The translations under genes and the position numbers were made by a program. A DNA stretch of 64,000 nucleotides from Apostichopus japonicus. Taxonomy: Eukaryota > Echinodermata > Holothuroidea > Aspidochirotida > Stichopodidae. The notes under the pieces were generated by a model. The model was given only the letters and a program-made list of their open reading frames with translations. It was not told where the DNA came from and searched no databases. Of the stretch, positions 23,099-36,204 are shown piece by piece. Numbering within the stretch: the first letter of the stretch is position 1; every line of letters begins with the position of its first letter. The stretch is from positions 8,898,999-8,962,998 of the forward strand of contig NC_092565.1 in assembly GCF_037975245.1 (NCBI RefSeq), given 5' to 3'.

Positions 23099-26000
23099 AT
23101 GATGTCTGAGAGCGGTTTAAGTAAATGGAGATGTGACTACTGTACCTATCTGAATTGGCCAAAAGCACTGAAATGTACCCTTTGCCAAGCTCCACGGCCT
23201 GTTCAGCTGATTACTCCTGCAGTCTCCACTGAAAATATTCCAGCTCTTATCAATCCAGATAATGATGCTCAGAGGAGTTCTCTCATTGTTAGGAACAATG
23301 AGGCTGGGAGTACCTCCTATACATCAAGCACCTGGCAGTGTAAGTCGTGTACCTACCTCAACTCGGCCAGGTCTGCCAAATGCATCATCTGCAAAGCCGC
23401 CCGACTGCCAGCATCTACGAAAAACGAAAACGTTCGCGGCAGATCCTTGATACGTACCAGGGCCTCGCAGGCAGTAGATAACAGCCAAGCAATAAACAAT
23501 GATCGTAACCGTGTATTATGCCAGTCTACCAAAAAGTGGATCTGTACTGCTTGTACTTACGAAAACTGGCCAAAAGCCAAGAAATGTGTAATATGTATGA
23601 CGGGGAAAGGTCGCCTTAGCCCAGAAACAGCTTCGTCGGCTGCCAGCTCACAGCTCATTGAAGAGAACCTCAGAAATGTCGGTCCTTCTGCCTCAAAATC
23701 GCCCCCCACATCACCACCTCGTAGCCCTTCATCCACTAAAGACAATGCGGCCATTGGGGCCACGTCTGTCCAGGCCCAGAGCCACGGCACCATAAACGTG
23801 GATCCCGACAGTAACCCTAAGCAACACTGTCGTAGACTCAGGAGAACTGACTACCTTTTCTTGCAAGCGTGTGTGGGTGTTGTAGATAACAACCCACCAG
23901 CTGTAGAAGCGTATCTTAGCTCAGGGGGAAACCCCACCAGACAATTGACTCGTGATGAGGTGTCCATTCTTAATCGAGCAAGTGCCTTTGATGTCGGTCT
24001 AACGCTGGTTCACTTAGCCATTCGTTTCAAGCGGGAGGACTTACTAGCAACCATGCTCTCCTTTGAGGTCACAGGTCACCCAGTGAAACGGCCCCCATCT
24101 CAAGTTTGTCCAGATCTGTCTGCTGACATCCGTAAAGAGATTGCGCTGTCTCTTAGACAAAGGAAGGGTGATTTTCCATGCTACTTTGTCACAGATATCC
24201 TGACCTTTATTCTACCAGGTAAGTGTCCCATATTTTGTGCAGCTTAATTTTGAGTGAATTTGCTACAAATTGCATATATACTGATTGATAACCTTTTTCA
24301 AGACATTCATGAAATCAGTGTTAATTTGTCACATAATTTGGTATCGGTGCCAGTATTGGAAAGACTATTTAAATATTCATAAGTGGAAAATTTCTACTTT
24401 CTGTACATGTGGTATATGCGTGGTCAGTGCTATGTACAGTGGTCTTTGGTTCCGAATGCTGTTGGAAGGATGCCACTGTAGACTGACAAGAAAAGCCGAC
24501 TCTTCATCATTTTACTGCACTGGTGCAAGGCAAATATATTTCTTTCTACTCATAACTAGTAACTTAACTGCCATACAGAAAAATCATCTTGGTTTAAGGA
24601 CCGTAGTCCAGTCTTTAAGAAGTCACTTGGCAGTGGGTCTACCTGCAGCGATGTTAACTACACTTTAACTCTTTAGACCTATCAAAATTAGCTGTAGGAC
24701 AGCACATTGCATTTTATTTTCTGGCAAGGAGCAGAGGTTGATTAAGTTACTAAATGCCTACAGGTGTTTTTAAGGCCAACATTTGGTAGAATCGGCCCAA
24801 TCAGTCACCTGCTTCAGGGTGAAGTTCTGGATATTGATAGTCAGCCAGGGCTAGGTGATTTGGATTGTGTACAGTAAGTGCTGCTATGTTATTACTCTAA
24901 ACTGCACTTACTGTTTATAACAATTTCAACACCCCTGTGCACAAAGACAGAAGGTGGTACAAGAGACAGACACAACAGTTTTGTCAGTGCAGGGAGAGGG
25001 GGTGGGGGGGGGGTGAACAGGGACCTGTGGTATTCATTCTTTAGGTTGTTAGCACTGTATCTATCGTTACAGATCTTTTCAATCGTTTAAACGTTTTGGT
25101 ATTTACCAGACATTGTATTGTGCTCTCATCTCGGCGTGATGTATTTACCTTAGCTGAGTGTTAGTTGGTATTGCTTACCTAGCTCTCTTGTCGTTGTTTA
25201 CATTCAGTTCTCTTAGTTTACAAACCTCACTATTTGTTCTGTACATTCCTTCATTTTGTTATCAGACTCTTATATAGACCTTCAAATTACCCAAACTTGA
25301 GACAACTTGATTTGTTAGCCGGGTAGGTACTACTCACACTTGTCAACAAGTTTTTCAATATAAAGACCCAATGATCTCCACCCAGCATTACACAGATATT
25401 TGTTTTAATCGATCCCAGTTTGAAAGTTAAAGCGACATTGCAGTCCCTGAACAACTTGTTGATATTACACGATATGCCTTGGCTACAGTATGCTGCTTGA
25501 CATCAGTGTCATGATAGGATGTGAACTGTAACCCACAAGGAAATTTTTACTGCAGTTTAACTCCCTTTATAGTTGATGACAGATGATATATGATAATAAC
25601 AATTTGTGGAAATTAAAACAACTACAGTATGTTCAAGGAATTAAAACAGGGAAATACTTTAACTTGTATGCTTTAGATTCTCCTCTGGGGAGGGGGATGT
25701 GGGGGGGGAGCAGTTACCTGACCAGCCTTCCTGCTCACCTGCATATCTTTCAACAGACCTGCTATATAGATTTTCATATAAACTGTACTGTATATGATGC
25801 ATCCTTAATTATACACACACATGTATATATGTACCCTTTGATTATAATTTCTGTGGAAAATTCATCCCTTAAGATTTCTTTAGTTTTGAGAATTACAGTA
25901 GGGTACTTCAGGTTTTTATGGTCAGTGTTTTTGTTACTAATTGCAAGAAAAGAGAGACATTTCATGCACTTAGACTTACTCACTTAACATAAGAACACTT

Positions 26001-29000
26001 GATTGGTCAATGGGGGTTTATCAATAGCTTCATCAGTGAATCTGAATGGTTGCCATAAGTGTAGCTTTGCTTGTTTATCTGGGAAGGTGCCACTGTTAGG
26101 CTTCAAAGTGACTTTCTGCCTACTCTTTTACCTAGCTTCATCTGTGACATGAGGGGCTTACAAAGTGTTATACCATATGCAACTCTCATTGTGAATGTTT
26201 GGGTCTATCATCTGACCAATGTTTGACTTCCACAAATTTGTTCCCTTTCTTGGATTTTATAGATTTAAACCTAATCTGTGACTGCATACCAGTTGTTTCT
26301 TTAAAATAATTTCACATTCCTGTAGCATAGTCAATGATCAACTCTTTATCTATAGATAGCAGTATACTTTACTTTAGTTGCCAGTGAAGGAAGGATTAAT
26401 GTTGTCTGCAAAATTTCTTTGAATCATTTGTAATGTTAGTCATGTTACTGCCTTGTTGCTACCAAGTTATTCCAAACTCCATGGAGATTATGAAAGGTTA
26501 TGGCTGGAAATGCACATGTATTATTCATCAGCCTTACTTTTGTACCAGCCATCCTGCCAGTGGTAGGATAGTAATTGGTGTCATTACCACCCTTAGAATG
26601 TCGTGTCACAGGAACTGGTACTGTCTGTACACTGTGTCTTAGTGTTTAACAACTGGTTAATTGCCATTGGGATCCTGTGTTGAGTCTACTCCTCGGGGAC
26701 CTGGCTTCAATCATCGAGTGTTTATGATCTTTCAAGCACCTATCCAGTCTCCTTAGTCTATTTTAAGAGCATTGTTTTCTCGTTACCGGGCCGATGCTCC
26801 AGCCATGAAGGAATTCCATCTTCATTAGTTCATCAGCGTTGAGCAGGAGGAGGGATGTAAAGTATAACGTCAGGATAGATCATGTGAAAAGTGAACATGC
26901 TTTTTACCACTAATTGCAACTTTAAGAAAATAATGTAATCCCTGTTTTAGGAAGTAGTTAGTTGATGACTTCTTAATGCATTGGCATTTTAAGTTTAAGT
27001 ATCCTGGTTTGATTTAGAGATTACATTGTGTCTCTGAAGTATGCGTTTGTGAGGTATGTGTGCATGTGAAGTGTGTGTTTGTGTTCATACATGGAATAAT
27101 CTCGTTAGATTGGAAGTGTATACATAATTACCAAAGATGCTCTGAGCCGTTTACAGATCTGCCAAGATTGCCAACATAGAAGTGGATGCACAGGGCATGG
27201 TGGTGAAGATGTTAAATTGCTATGTTTTGCTGATGGTGTAAATAAAGAGATTGTTAATAGTTTTGTGTTTAGGTATGCTGTTAAGATGCACAGATGATAA
27301 ACAGAGCTTATCTGTGTGCTAAAGGAAAAAAACAGTTGGTGTTTGGTGATGGTGTTAACATGCACATATAATGAACAGCTGGTGTTTTCTGATGGTGTTA
27401 AAGTAAACATCTGGTGTTAGGTGATGGTGTAAACATGCATTTGGCGGTTGTACCAAAATACAATTTGATAATAAAGTGCTGGTGTTAGCTGATGGAGCCA
27501 TACTGTAGTATACTGATTGAAATAAGTTGGTGTTGGCCTCGCTTGTTTACACTATTGTTTGTACAGTAAACTGTATTTCTTTGGATAAATTTCCTGGTAT
27601 TATTGTTAACAAGGAGTTACTGTAAAACCACATCTTTTTCATCCAGCCAGTAGCTTAATCCATTTTAGGAACATTAACTGTCTTGAACAAGGTGGACAAT
27701 ATCAATACAGATCAAAGTTGTTCATTGCTTTCTTTTTAGTTTTGAATATTATGAAATTTGTCTTCATTTTTCAACAGTTTTGAGCATTTTTTCTCTATAT
27801 GCTTTCATATTTGACGCATTGTGAAATGTCAATATCTTATTCTCTTGTCATTTCTCCAATAGAAGGTAATAAAATGAGACTAATGGTTGCATTCAAAAGT
27901 AGCTGAACAGACAGACAGACAGGCAGACATACACAGCATGAAACATGCCACTGAACGTGTTGTGGTCACACAATATCTAGTACCAAATGATGAATAATTG
28001 AATAATGCAGAAAATATAGGCACATTTAAATGATTTCATTTTAACAGTAACTCCAAATTGGAGTATTTTAGTCTATATTTTCTCACATTTAAGGATATAA
28101 TATGTATGAAATTAAAGACACGAATTTGGCAATCTGCCAACGTTTGATACATCTTGCATTGTCCCCACCCCCCTAAAAAAAAGTGCAGTGCTTTCATTGG
28201 GAACTTAGAAATCCAACAACAAAACATTGTTGTTCACTTGATTAGGTAAGTAAGGTAGCTCGTCATTCGTCCATGCTATTGTACTTACGTATGCTGATAG
28301 TTTTACAGATACCTCTCAATGATAGAAGACCTGTTATCCTTGACTTTATGGTCCCTAATAAACCTCTTTAACGGTGCTTAAATTCTATTCTATCTTGCAG
28401 AAATTGAATTCTTGCCATCTGTAGTGCGAACACAGCTGTTTGATGAGCTTTTAGACCAAGACGTTCAGAAAGGTAAGTGGACAGCATTAATTTTGTAGAA
28501 GTGGATCACAAGTGGAGGAAATCAACTTGTGTTGTTGTGACTTGAGGACTTTAGTAAGTGGACTGACTTCAAACATAAACTGTGAAAAACAAAGAAATTT
28601 ATAAAAATGCAAAGTACCCTTTTGTGCCTATATCAGCCGGTACTTTAATTAATACAGTCTGGCTAGGGTTTGCAGGCAATCATTTATGTGCATCTTATAG
28701 CATTATTATTATTCTGTGCAAAATGGGCAAATTGCTACACAAATTCAAATTTAACTTTTTGTGCACAGTTTGAACCATACTGTATCAATTGCAGTATTTA
28801 TGGGATGCAAGATTCATAAACTTGGATCCTGCTATCAAAAATGGGAGTGCCAGGCATAAAGTTGGAATTAACACTGTGGCTCATCTAACAACTGCTGCCC
28901 AGTGATTGCTACAGTAGATTATAGTGTGCACACACATGTATACAATACATACTGTCATTCACACATGCATGTATACATAAACCATGTAAAATCTATGCAG

Positions 29001-32000
29001 TGAAGTGACATCTAAGAGTGTAGGGATGTTGTACGAGATGGTAGTCACCAATCTGTAGCAACTAATGCTCAGTGATTACTACAGCAGATTATGTGCACAA
29101 CCAGGTGTACATACATACAGCCATACACACATGCATACACACACATCATCAACAGATCTGCACAGTGAAGTGATAATCTCAAAATGATGGAACGTTGAAG
29201 GAGATAATTGTAGCCAATTAGAGTAGGCAAGACTATAATTCATTAAGCACTGTTCTGGACAGCTGGTCCTGGCACCCTCCCCCCCCCCCACCTCTCCAAA
29301 GAGAGAAGCATTGGCCAACTTGCATGTTGGTTTAATAAAATGCAGAATATCTCCCTAAGAGGCTGGTTGTAAACCATGCATAATAAAACCTGTTCATTTT
29401 GAATTGAGATGGTTGCTCAGATACAAGACAAATTTAGAAGATCTACATACAGTATGCTCTTGAAAGATTCACAAGCTGTGCAGTACTGCATATCATATTA
29501 AAATATCTTTGACGCAATCTCGCTTTGTGTCAATCAATTCATTATACTGAATACTAGATATTCTAATTGCACTGATGCTCCAAGATAGTACAACCTTAAC
29601 GACAGTGAGATGGTTATAACAGGCCATATTTATTTTAAATTAGCCAAGTTTTCATGTGACATAATATATTTACTTGCGAGAAACCACACTTGCTAGTGAT
29701 TGATATGTAATGCAAAACAACAAGACCCCAAAACAGTAGGGGAGTAGCGGTTTGAAATCAGAGTTTTTGATTTGGTAAGGGGTACACAAGGGGAGTAATG
29801 AAGACCATATCATCCTCTGACAGTAAATGTTGGAGCCTAGAGGGGGTGTGATGTGGAACAGGTCACTGATAAAGTACTTGTGCAGATAAATGAATTGTGA
29901 TGTAACACCAGTAGCATAGTTTAATATTCAAACCAGGTCATTTTTGGAATTATGTTAATTATAAACCATCTTGGATACATCAGCTCATAATGTCAGCACA
30001 ATTCCATTAACGATAAAGTTGCCAGTAGTGACTGTAGTTAACACCATGCAGAATCTGTTGTTTGTCAAAATTGAAAATTTATGTCAAAAAAAAGAAACTT
30101 TGTGTAATTATATGTAGCACTGTTATACAGTGCAAATTACCGAGACAGGGTACAGCATTGATGGCCTTCTGTGTTCCCATGAAAGGGTTTATTGACTTCC
30201 TGGTTGCATTAGTTCTGTGTTGGGATTCATTGCTGCGATGTTCTACGGTATGTTTAATTTAGTACTCAACACCTGCCAAGAAATATTGGCTCAAATCAAC
30301 AGTATGAGTCATCCTGATAGCTGTATTGTTTTGTGTAGTGATGATATAAGTGTTCTGTACATGACATACATATTACTGAACAGCATACTGTATAACCAGT
30401 GGCAACCTCTATGCATTACCAATAACCAGGGTATGTGTATGTACATTCCTCTATGTCGACACAACAGAACTGTTTGGGAGGTTTGCAGACTGTATGTCTC
30501 AGAGAAAGAATGACCGATAGTTGACGATAAGAGCCCTCACCAGGGAGGATGGGGAGGGGGGGGGGAGATGGGAAGAGGAAGGATGGGAATGGGAAAAGAA
30601 GGAGGATGGGAAGGGAAAGATGGGAAGGATGGGAATGGGGAAGATGAGAATGGGGGAGGATGAGAAGGGCAGAGGATGGGAAGGGGGGGGAGTATGGAAC
30701 AGGGAGAGGATGGGAAGGGGAGAGGATGGGAATGGGTAAGGATGGAGGATGGGAAAAGATGGAGGATGGGAAAGGATGGAGGATGGGAAGGGGGGAGGAT
30801 GGGCATGGGGGAGGATGGGAAAGGTGGAGAATGGGAATCGGAGAGAATGAGATGGGGGAGGATGGGAAGGGGATGATGGGAAGGGGGGAGGATGTGAATG
30901 GGAGAGGATGGGAAGGATGGGTAGGGGAGAATGGGAAGGGGGACGGGTGGGAATGGGGGAGGATGGGATAGGTGGGAATGGGGGAGGATGGGATAGGTAG
31001 AGGATGGGAAGGGTAGGAAGTGGTTGTTAGGAGGAGAGGGATTGTGAGGTGGGTTTTGAGGAGACATATTTCTTTCACACACTTCCTTCACAAACATAAT
31101 TTGAGGATGTGGCTAATTGGGCGGGCCACCTGTAGGTTTACACAGAAGAGAGCTTCAATGTCAAATACATGTACTGAATGTTCATTAACATAAAGGGAGT
31201 TGTTGAAGACTCGCAAGTCTGCGTTCCATATTGGGAAACTAATATTAGGGATGATGTCATTTTAAGTAGTTGATATAGTACAGAACCATTGTTCTATGAC
31301 TGGTTTGTTATATTAAAACTGTACAAATATTTAATAGATCTGTATTCTTTATTCTGGGTCAAAACATAAAGATATAGTATTATTGATGTATATTCATATT
31401 TAAGTCTTTAAAATGTTTAATGTCCTGTTGAGAATTTAATGAATTAAAATAATTAGGACAGAAAGTAGCATTCATGTGGGTATTAATTAGTTAAGCCTAT
31501 GGTGATTCATCATATGTAAGCCAATAATGCATGCGTACCAAATTAATACATACCACTACAGTACAGTTAACAAATGAGTTAACAATGTTCAAAGTTCACA
31601 GTGTAGAACCAGACTGTTGAATTCCTAGATTTATTAATCTTAAGAAGCTGTCCGTTGTTAGTGCATTTCGTAGTCACCTCATTTGAGATAACCATATTAA
31701 ATGGTATAATTAAACAATAAGCGCTGAATAAATGTCATTAATCTTAATTACCTGAACATAGTCATGTGATTGGTAATTGGCTGTAATTAGATTGCTTTCA
31801 GGTTTCATGAGAGAAAGAAATATGTTTCAACTTTTCAACTGATCAGGACTTGTTTTAGTTAAATATGCCTCAAGTACTACTGTATCAATGATATTTGAAA
31901 GAGGGAAGCGTTTAACTGTGCGAGAAAGAAGTGTTGTTCTTACGTGAATTTTATGACTTGTATCTGACCTTTGCGGTAAAACATAATATACAATGGCATA

Positions 32001-35000
32001 GATGATGGCTGTTCCTACATCCAGTAGATTGATACTACCATAAACTAGCAGGTTTTGTTTTACCTCAAATAGTTAACTTTTGTTTCAAATAGAAAGTGAA
32101 AATGTCCAGAATTTTAACAATTTCTGATTGACAATGTATTCAATGATGACTTAGGATATATAATTCTTTGATAATTGCGATCTTATTTAACTCCATACAT
32201 GAAGCTGGTTTGCTATTTATGTATTATATATTTACTCTGTACATTAAGCAGGTTTGCTATTTATATATTATATTAACTCCAAGCAAGTTTGCTATTTATA
32301 TGATATATTAACAAATGCGAACATCTGCCTTATAAACCGAAGTTGTTATGATCCATATGGTAAAAGTCTGATGTTTTTCTTCCTCTCATTTTAACAGAAT
32401 TGGAACAAGAGTCACAGATAATAAATTGGAGTATTGAGATCGGTAACACACTTGGTGGAAGACTCTTTGCTTTGTGGAACAGAACAGCTGGTGACTGCCT
32501 TTTAGATTCGGCTCTGCAAGCTACCTGGGGTGTATTTGACACAGACGGTACCCTGAGGAGGGCCCTGGGAGATAGTCTCAATGAAGGCGGGGAACGGTGA
32601 GCTATTCTTTGACATTCTTGAATTTCTTGTATAGGATCACTTTTAGGAAAACAAATTGTTTTCTTGATTTTTTACCATTACAAACAAGAACTACAAGTCC
32701 TAGGTACACACTTCAATACCAATAATATATTTTCCGAATTTATCCACATGATGAGGGGGGCTCATCAATTAAAGTGGCTGTACTGTCTAGTTTAGCACAG
32801 TCCATTACAAAACCTGCTAACTTCCTCACAAGGTGTCAACTGCAATAATACAAGACTTTTTGTGGCCTCAGATAACTTGTTTACAATGTATTAAATATGT
32901 CAGGGACTTATGGACTTCCTCTTTCGCTGACATATTTTTATTTTGTAATATGAAGATAACAGAACCTCTTTTGATAAAGGTAGTAGTAATGAATAAGTAT
33001 CTACCTGCCAACGTAGCTTGTTAACAGTTTCTTACAACTGTTCCCAAACTGGCCAAGTTATAGGTAATCTCTGTGAAAGGTGATAATTGCTAAGTGGTGG
33101 ATAATATCATTCAGTCTTACCATCAAATTCTAACGTCATGAAAATGCTCATTTTTCACACATTTTGTTTCTTGGAAAAGCAATTTGCATGTTTTAAGACA
33201 GAAAAAAAATATTGCAACTATTAAAGGCTTCTATATCGCAAGAATTTTAAACTTGGACAAAGTTGTAACTGCATGATAGATTGGTGTATGACTTGTAAAA
33301 GTGCACAGTTTTTGGTATGACAATTCTTTGTACCCAATTCTGTTGAAAATTGACCAAAATCAATGCCTAAAGCTGTGTTAAGAAATATCCACTTGTCTCT
33401 CTGCATAATAGTAACTTAAAACAGGTTAGAGGAGTCATTATATATCAAAACGTGGCATTAATCTAATAAATGCATGTATACTTGAATGCCTTTCCTTCAA
33501 AGGAATCCAATTTTTGTTCTGAAACAGCAGTTTTGCACACTCCCCAGAGGTCTCTTTACCAGCTTGGGTCAAAATTAACTTCATTAAATTTACTACTACA
33601 AGGTGACTTTCTCTCAGCTCAAGATGTAGGCAGGAAGGTAGTTAATACATTTTCTGTGGTAACAACCTGAGCAAAAGGTCAACGATTATCAGTTCAGCCT
33701 GGGACTGGAAATTAATATAAGGAAAAGTTTTCCAAACAAACAGATGTTTTCAGATATTGGACACATTTATTCTGGTTTTAATTTTTCGATAAGTGGCAAG
33801 GACCTGCTGGGAGGGTTTATATCCCTTATTGTTTTGAATTGGTGTCAATAGGCCAATGTATTAAAAAATACATATTCATGATATTAATGACCAACCACTC
33901 CCCTCCCTCACACATACAACCAGTTAAGTCGGTGTTCTTTTATCGATTATTCTTCTTTGTTTTTTGGTCTAAATTCTTGTTCAAAAACAGGGGGGGGAGT
34001 CATTTTTTCACCCCCCCCCCTTAAAACCAAGAGGTCACAGATATTGTGGTTCTTCTCCCATTTCAGGTTCTACGAGAGGTGGAAAGCATACGAGTCGATG
34101 CAGATAGAGAGCATGCAGTTTACATTAGATGATGAACAGTGGCTGCAAGACTGGACTCTAATGTTAAGCCTCGCCGGACAGCCTGGTGCTGCCCTTGAAC
34201 AAACACACATCTTTGCTCTGGCTCACATCTTAAGACGGCCTATCATCGTGTACGGGGTCAAATTCATCAAGAGCTTCCGTGGTGAGAATCTGGGCTATGC
34301 AAGGTTTCAGGGTAAGTATCGGTCACAGTTGTGTGTGTGTTTAAAATCACCAAAGGATTGGTCTCTGACAAATAGTGTTCAGTGAGGGCCATTGTACGAC
34401 TAGTGTGTATTGTGGTAGCCAAAAGTTTGTCAATTAATAAAGTAGTTTTTTGTTCAGGTGGGCAGAGTACTTATTAATTACCCATATAATAATACCCTGG
34501 AGGCCAAGGGATAATGCAGGATAGTGGGTTATATTTCTTGCCTCTTACTTCCGTCCAGTTAGTAGTGTATCTATCTCCTTTATTCCTGCTTCCATTATCA
34601 CTTCTTGAGCTAGCCCAATGACAGACCAGCTGTCAAACTCTGGAATCTGATGGCCCATCACACTGTTGAGAATCCCCATTGTTTTTTTTGTGGTTGACGG
34701 TGATTAGAGGTTAAAACTGAAAATCTTGTAAACATGGTATTTAAAGAAGGATCACTTAGTTACACTGCATTCAGGTTAGCGAACTTAGCGCCATCCTCCA
34801 CTTTTCCATAACTCTACCATTCAGAAATGTAGCAGCTTATTCTTAGAATTTATGTTTAAATGCTCACAACAGTAGCACTCGCCGTTTGTCTTCTAGACCC
34901 AGTCTCTCCCAGAGATTGGTTTCTGGTTTAGAATTCCTTCACATACTTTTAAATACTGTGTCTTCACCTGTTACCTTTAATTAACATCCTTTTTTTGATT

Positions 35001-36204
35001 CCCCAGGTGTTTATCTGCCCTTATTGTGGGAGCAGAGTTTTTGCTGGAAAACGCCCATCGCTCTGGGATACACTAGAGGGCATTTCTCAGCTTTGGTTCC
35101 CATAGGAACAGAATCAGAAGACAACCTTGGAGCTGGTGCTAATTTAAATACAAGTGACGACACACAGACCGTCTACCTGCCATTGACCGATTATGAGGGC
35201 AAACTATTGCCTGTTCACTTTATAACACCTTTAGAGGTAAGTGGAATTATATACCAGCAATAAATTTTAAAAGGTAACAAAAAATAAAACAAAATGAATT
35301 GTTCATTACTGGTATTTGCTGCCCCACTTGCTAAGTACATCTAGTCCATGTAGAGTGTTTTGAGATGGAGACGTTCTTGTATGTAAAGCACTATATAATG
35401 CATATATTATTTATTTATTATTATTTATCTAGGAACAGACAAATAGAGTTGGTCCTGGTGTTTTGACAGTAAACAGAATAATATACCTTTGCAGCTGTTT
35501 TGACAGTCATTTTTAACATCTTTGGCATGTATTTTGTATTCCTGTATGTTATGGTGACATGAGAGTTCATGTGCAAGCTGCAGACTGCATAATGATGATG
35601 ACTTGTAACATTGTAGGTCAAGGCTGGCTTTGTTGAAATCCAGGTTTATAAGTATCACAGATGTGAACTCATTGTAGAAGAGCACCACCATGTACAGCCA
35701 CACAGTCATGATGTATTGTCACAAAGTATTCAGAATGGGTTTATATCACCTTATCAATGTAGCATTGAAATATAAAGACATATCGTCCATTGCTCCTTAC
35801 ATTGCTCATTACCACTGTAATGTGAACAAGGACTTTCATGGCAGGTTTATAGATTCCTAGTGAACTAGAAATTAAAACCTTGAAAAAGATGTCTTGTATG
35901 AATGAAAGCATGACCTACATGAATGATAACATGAGGAGGTGGAACTTTGACATTGTCAAGGTTTATTCTGTTGCGTATTTGGTTCGGTGATGCTTTTAGA
36001 TGAGAGATATCTCACCTCTCGATGTTTGAACTTTTACAGGTTGGGACAGAAGAGAAACTGCTCAACGATTGGCTGGACTGCTGCAGTACACCGGGAGGCT
36101 TGATGGTCGCCCAGCAGATTCACCACAAGAAACGACCCGTTCTGATTGGTCAGATGGTTGAAGAATGGTTGCAGCGATACAGAAGGATTGCTCAACAGCT
36201 TTGA
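23099..36204 (+). CDS. ZRANB1: ZRANB1/TRABID OTU deubiquitinase, complete coding region
   Basis: Coding exons 23099-24218, 28401-28472, 32398-32596, 34067-34311, 35007-35236 and 36040-36204 total 2031 nt (676 aa; human 708) with GT-AG introns in phase. Three NZF fingers carry Cys at 12/15/26/29, 81/84/95/98 and 149/152/163/166, and each keeps the C-T-Y ubiquitin-contact motif. Finger 2 lacks the usual Asn-Trp-Pro (it reads NSARS). A Ser/Pro linker precedes the ankyrin-like ubiquitin-binding domain (about 245-335, TDYLFLQACVGVV). The OTU domain carries catalytic Cys431 (NRTAGDCLLDS, codon 32496-32498) and His571 (GYTRGHFSALV, codon 35081-35083). TRABID is known to cleave K29-, K33- and K63-linked ubiquitin and to act in Wnt signalling in the cytosol and nucleus. 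The start could be either of two adjacent ATGs (23099 or 23102); the second matches the human MSE- start. Introns 1 and 2 are about 4 kb each. Confidence 0.97.
24219..28400 (+). other. ZRANB1 intron 1 (4.2 kb)
   Basis: Bounded by CCAG|gtaagt at 24218/24219 and cttgcag ending at 28400. It holds only short unrelated open frames, a G-run near 25003 and a diverged repeat near 27195-27500. No additional exon is needed, because residues across the junction (ILPEIEFLP) align with human TRABID. Confidence 0.85.
27195..27500. repeat. Diverged tandem repeat built on gctgatggtgt
   Basis: Motifs tgctgatggtgtaaa, ggtgatggtgttaacatgca and tctgatggtgttaaa recur about every 45-60 bp within ZRANB1 intron 1. 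The period is irregular, so the repeat call is tentative. Confidence 0.45.
28890..29200. repeat. Two-copy tandem duplication, ~169-bp unit
   Basis: cagtgattgctacagtagat at about 28901 and cagtgattactacagcagat at about 29070 each start a unit. Each unit continues with a (cacacatg)n-like stretch, a tgcagtgaagtga-type motif and tgtagcaactaat-type sequence. It lies in ZRANB1 intron 2. Confidence 0.7.
30536..31024. repeat. Purine-rich minisatellite (gaggatgggaag)n, ~490 bp
   Basis: Almost uninterrupted G/A/T units of the type gaggatgggaaggggg repeat irregularly, with nearly all pyrimidines on the opposite strand. Dense GGG runs (including gggggggg) could support G-quadruplex or triplex DNA. It lies in ZRANB1 intron 2. 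The low-complexity composition keeps several frames open on both strands; these are artefacts. Confidence 0.9.
32195..32320. repeat. Three ~45-60-bp tandem units before ZRANB1 exon 3
   Basis: tttgctatttat occurs three times (near 32209, 32252 and 32287), each preceded by an aagc-containing leader and followed by AT-rich sequence. It is about 80-190 nt upstream of the acceptor at 32397. Confidence 0.65.

Noticed and set aside
30416-31097. Long proline/serine- or glycine/glutamate-rich frames on both strands
   Set aside because: Low-complexity purine minisatellite keeps all frames open; composition explains them.
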